From: Neorhodopirellula lusitana
GTDB taxonomy: Bacteria > Planctomycetota > Planctomycetia > Pirellulales > Pirellulaceae
NCBI RefSeq assembly: GCF_900182915.1
Contig: NZ_FXUG01000004.1
Location: 310,001 to 374,000 of the forward strand
Length of the DNA stretch: 64,000 bases
Direction of reading: 5' to 3'
In this document: positions 63,032 to 64,000 of the stretch, one piece after another
Position numbering within the stretch: position 1 is the stretch's first letter
Layout of the letters: every line of letters starts with the position of its first letter
Made by a program: the position numbers and the translations under genes
The notes under the pieces: generated by a model
What the model was told of the DNA's origin: nothing
Database searches by the model: none
What the model saw: only the letters and a program-made list of their open reading frames with translations

Positions 63032-64000
63032 ATGCCACCCTCTACTGATAACGATGCTCTGCTTGTTCCTGAAGAGCACGTTTTATCGACCCTAGAAAAA
63101 GATGGTAGCCGCCGCTGGCTTCGGCCCCGACTGGCGATGGGAACTTGGTGGAAACGGCGACGAGTCGTAGCCTACGTTCTGATGGTTGTGTTTGTCGCGA
63201 TTCCGCATTTGCGGCTCAACGGAAAACCGATCGTGTTGCTGGACTTTGTTTCCCGACAACTCACGCTGTTCGGGAAAACGTTCTATCCGACGGACACGTT
63301 GATCCTGGCGTTATTCATGCTAACCGTTTTCGTCACGATCGTCCTTGTGACGGCGATCGCGGGACGAGCTTGGTGCGGTTGGGCATGCCCGCAAACCGTT
63401 TACATGGAGTTCCTGTTTCGCCCCATCGATCGTTTTTTCGAAGGAACGAAAGGCAAGGGCGGAAAACCGAAGGGCAATATCAGTGGTGGCTGGCAGATCG
63501 CTCGTGTGGGCGTCTACTTGATCCTGTGTATGTTTCTCGCGCACACCTTCCTGGCGTACTTTGTCGGGACCGACACTCTTGCCCAATGGATTCGGCAATC
63601 CCCAATTGATCACCCAGGTGCGTTCTTGGTCATGGCCGTTACGACCGCGGCGATGATGTTCGACTTCCTGATCTTTCGCGAACAGATGTGCTTGATTGCA
63701 TGCCCCTATGGGCGTTTCCAGTCAGTGATGCTGGACGAACAATCAAAGATCGTGGGTTATGATCCTGGTCGTGGCGAACCTCGCCACAAAGGCAAACGCA
63801 CCAAAGATAGTTCACAAGGCGATTGTGTGGATTGCAATCAATGCGTTGTGGTCTGTCCAACGGGGATCGACATCCGCGACGGCTTGCAGATGGAGTGCAT
63901 CAACTGCACTCAGTGCATCGATGCGTGTGACAGCGTGATGACCAAAATCGGCCTTCCCAAGGGCCTGATCCGCTACAGCTCGCAAGACGAACTCGCGAAG
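63032..64000 (+). CDS. ccoG: Cytochrome c oxidase accessory protein CcoG (3' end outside window)
   Basis: The frame is open from the ATG at 63032 to the window edge (323 residues seen). After ~45 cytoplasmic residues come TM helices (VVAYVLMVVFVAIPHLRL; LILALFMLTVFVTIVLVTAI), then the polyferredoxin-type loop AGRAWCGWACPQTVYMEFLF, further TM helices, EQMCLIACPYGRFQS, and two 4Fe-4S motifs, CVDCNQCVVVCPTG and CINCTQCIDAC. CcoG (FixG/RdxA) reduces Cu(II) to Cu(I) for loading the oxidase Cu-B site. It follows ccoP by 229 bp, so it may have its own promoter. ccoH, ccoI and ccoS may lie beyond the window. Confidence 0.95.
   Translation, partial: MPPSTDNDALLVPEEHVLSTLEKDGSRRWLRPRLAMGTWWKRRRVVAYVLMVVFVAIPHLRLNGKPIVLLDFVSRQLTLFGKTFYPTDTLILALFMLTVFVTIVLVTAIAGRAWCGWACPQTVYMEFLFRPIDRFFEGTKGKGGKPKGNISGGWQIARVGVYLILCMFLAHTFLAYFVGTDTLAQWIRQSPIDHPGAFLVMAVTTAAMMFDFLIFREQMCLIACPYGRFQSVMLDEQSKIVGYDPGRGEPRHKGKRTKDSSQGDCVDCNQCVVVCPTGIDIRDGLQMECINCTQCIDACDSVMTKIGLPKGLIRYSSQDELAK

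Overview
The window reads as chromosomal DNA of a planctomycete of the Rhodopirellula/Pirellulaceae type. The evidence is the gene content: serial sulfatases, DUF1501, DUF1549/DUF1553 and PPC-domain proteins, c-heme proteins fused to WD40 or HEAT repeats, a PVC-type membrane-bound dehydrogenase, Hanks-type kinases with a planctomycete-style N-terminus, and few clear Shine-Dalgarno sites. Family assignments come from motif reading alone; no database search was run. I saw no tRNA, rRNA, CRISPR array, insertion sequence or phage gene.

Region 1 (1-11,087, all + strand) is a secreted polysaccharide-degradation locus. It holds the 3' end of a probable GH116-like glycosidase, two GH29 alpha-L-fucosidases and five S1 sulfatases with a formylglycine-type C-x-P-S/T-R motif. 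The combination suggests attack on a fucose-containing sulfated glycan. A 17-bp tandem repeat follows the last sulfatase.

Region 2 (11,429-24,786) holds an NtrC-type response regulator and its histidine kinase (- strand), topA, a YciH/SUI1 gene, an unknown secreted protein (- strand), a HEAT/TPR protein, a small membrane protein, a secreted unknown with a possible thioredoxin-like segment, and a di-heme cytochrome.

Region 3 (24,858-37,285) begins with a serine/threonine kinase gene that overlaps by 4 bp the 3' end of a 1019-residue protein with a possible GH38-like build (- strand). Divergent from it is a PilM-like gene with a PilN-like tail, followed by two single-pass membrane proteins carrying striking methionine-rich runs. 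This resembles a remodelled pilMNOP operon and is the least conventional locus in the window. holA follows after a structured gap.

Region 4 (37,508-43,943) holds a metzincin-type peptidase, a CHASE-PAS histidine kinase, a Wzz/GumC-like chain-length protein and birA.

Region 5 (44,034-57,079) holds four - strand genes (WD40/c-heme, DUF1549/DUF1553, PPC, DUF1501) and, divergently, a 1265-residue PVC dehydrogenase with HEAT repeats and a C-terminal c-heme.

Region 6 (57,258-64,000) holds an alpha/beta hydrolase overlapping floA (- strand) and, divergently, a cbb3 oxidase operon: fused ccoNO, a 58-residue ccoQ-like gene, a mono-heme ccoP and ccoG, which runs off the window. A nested inverted repeat sits 80 bp upstream of ccoNO.
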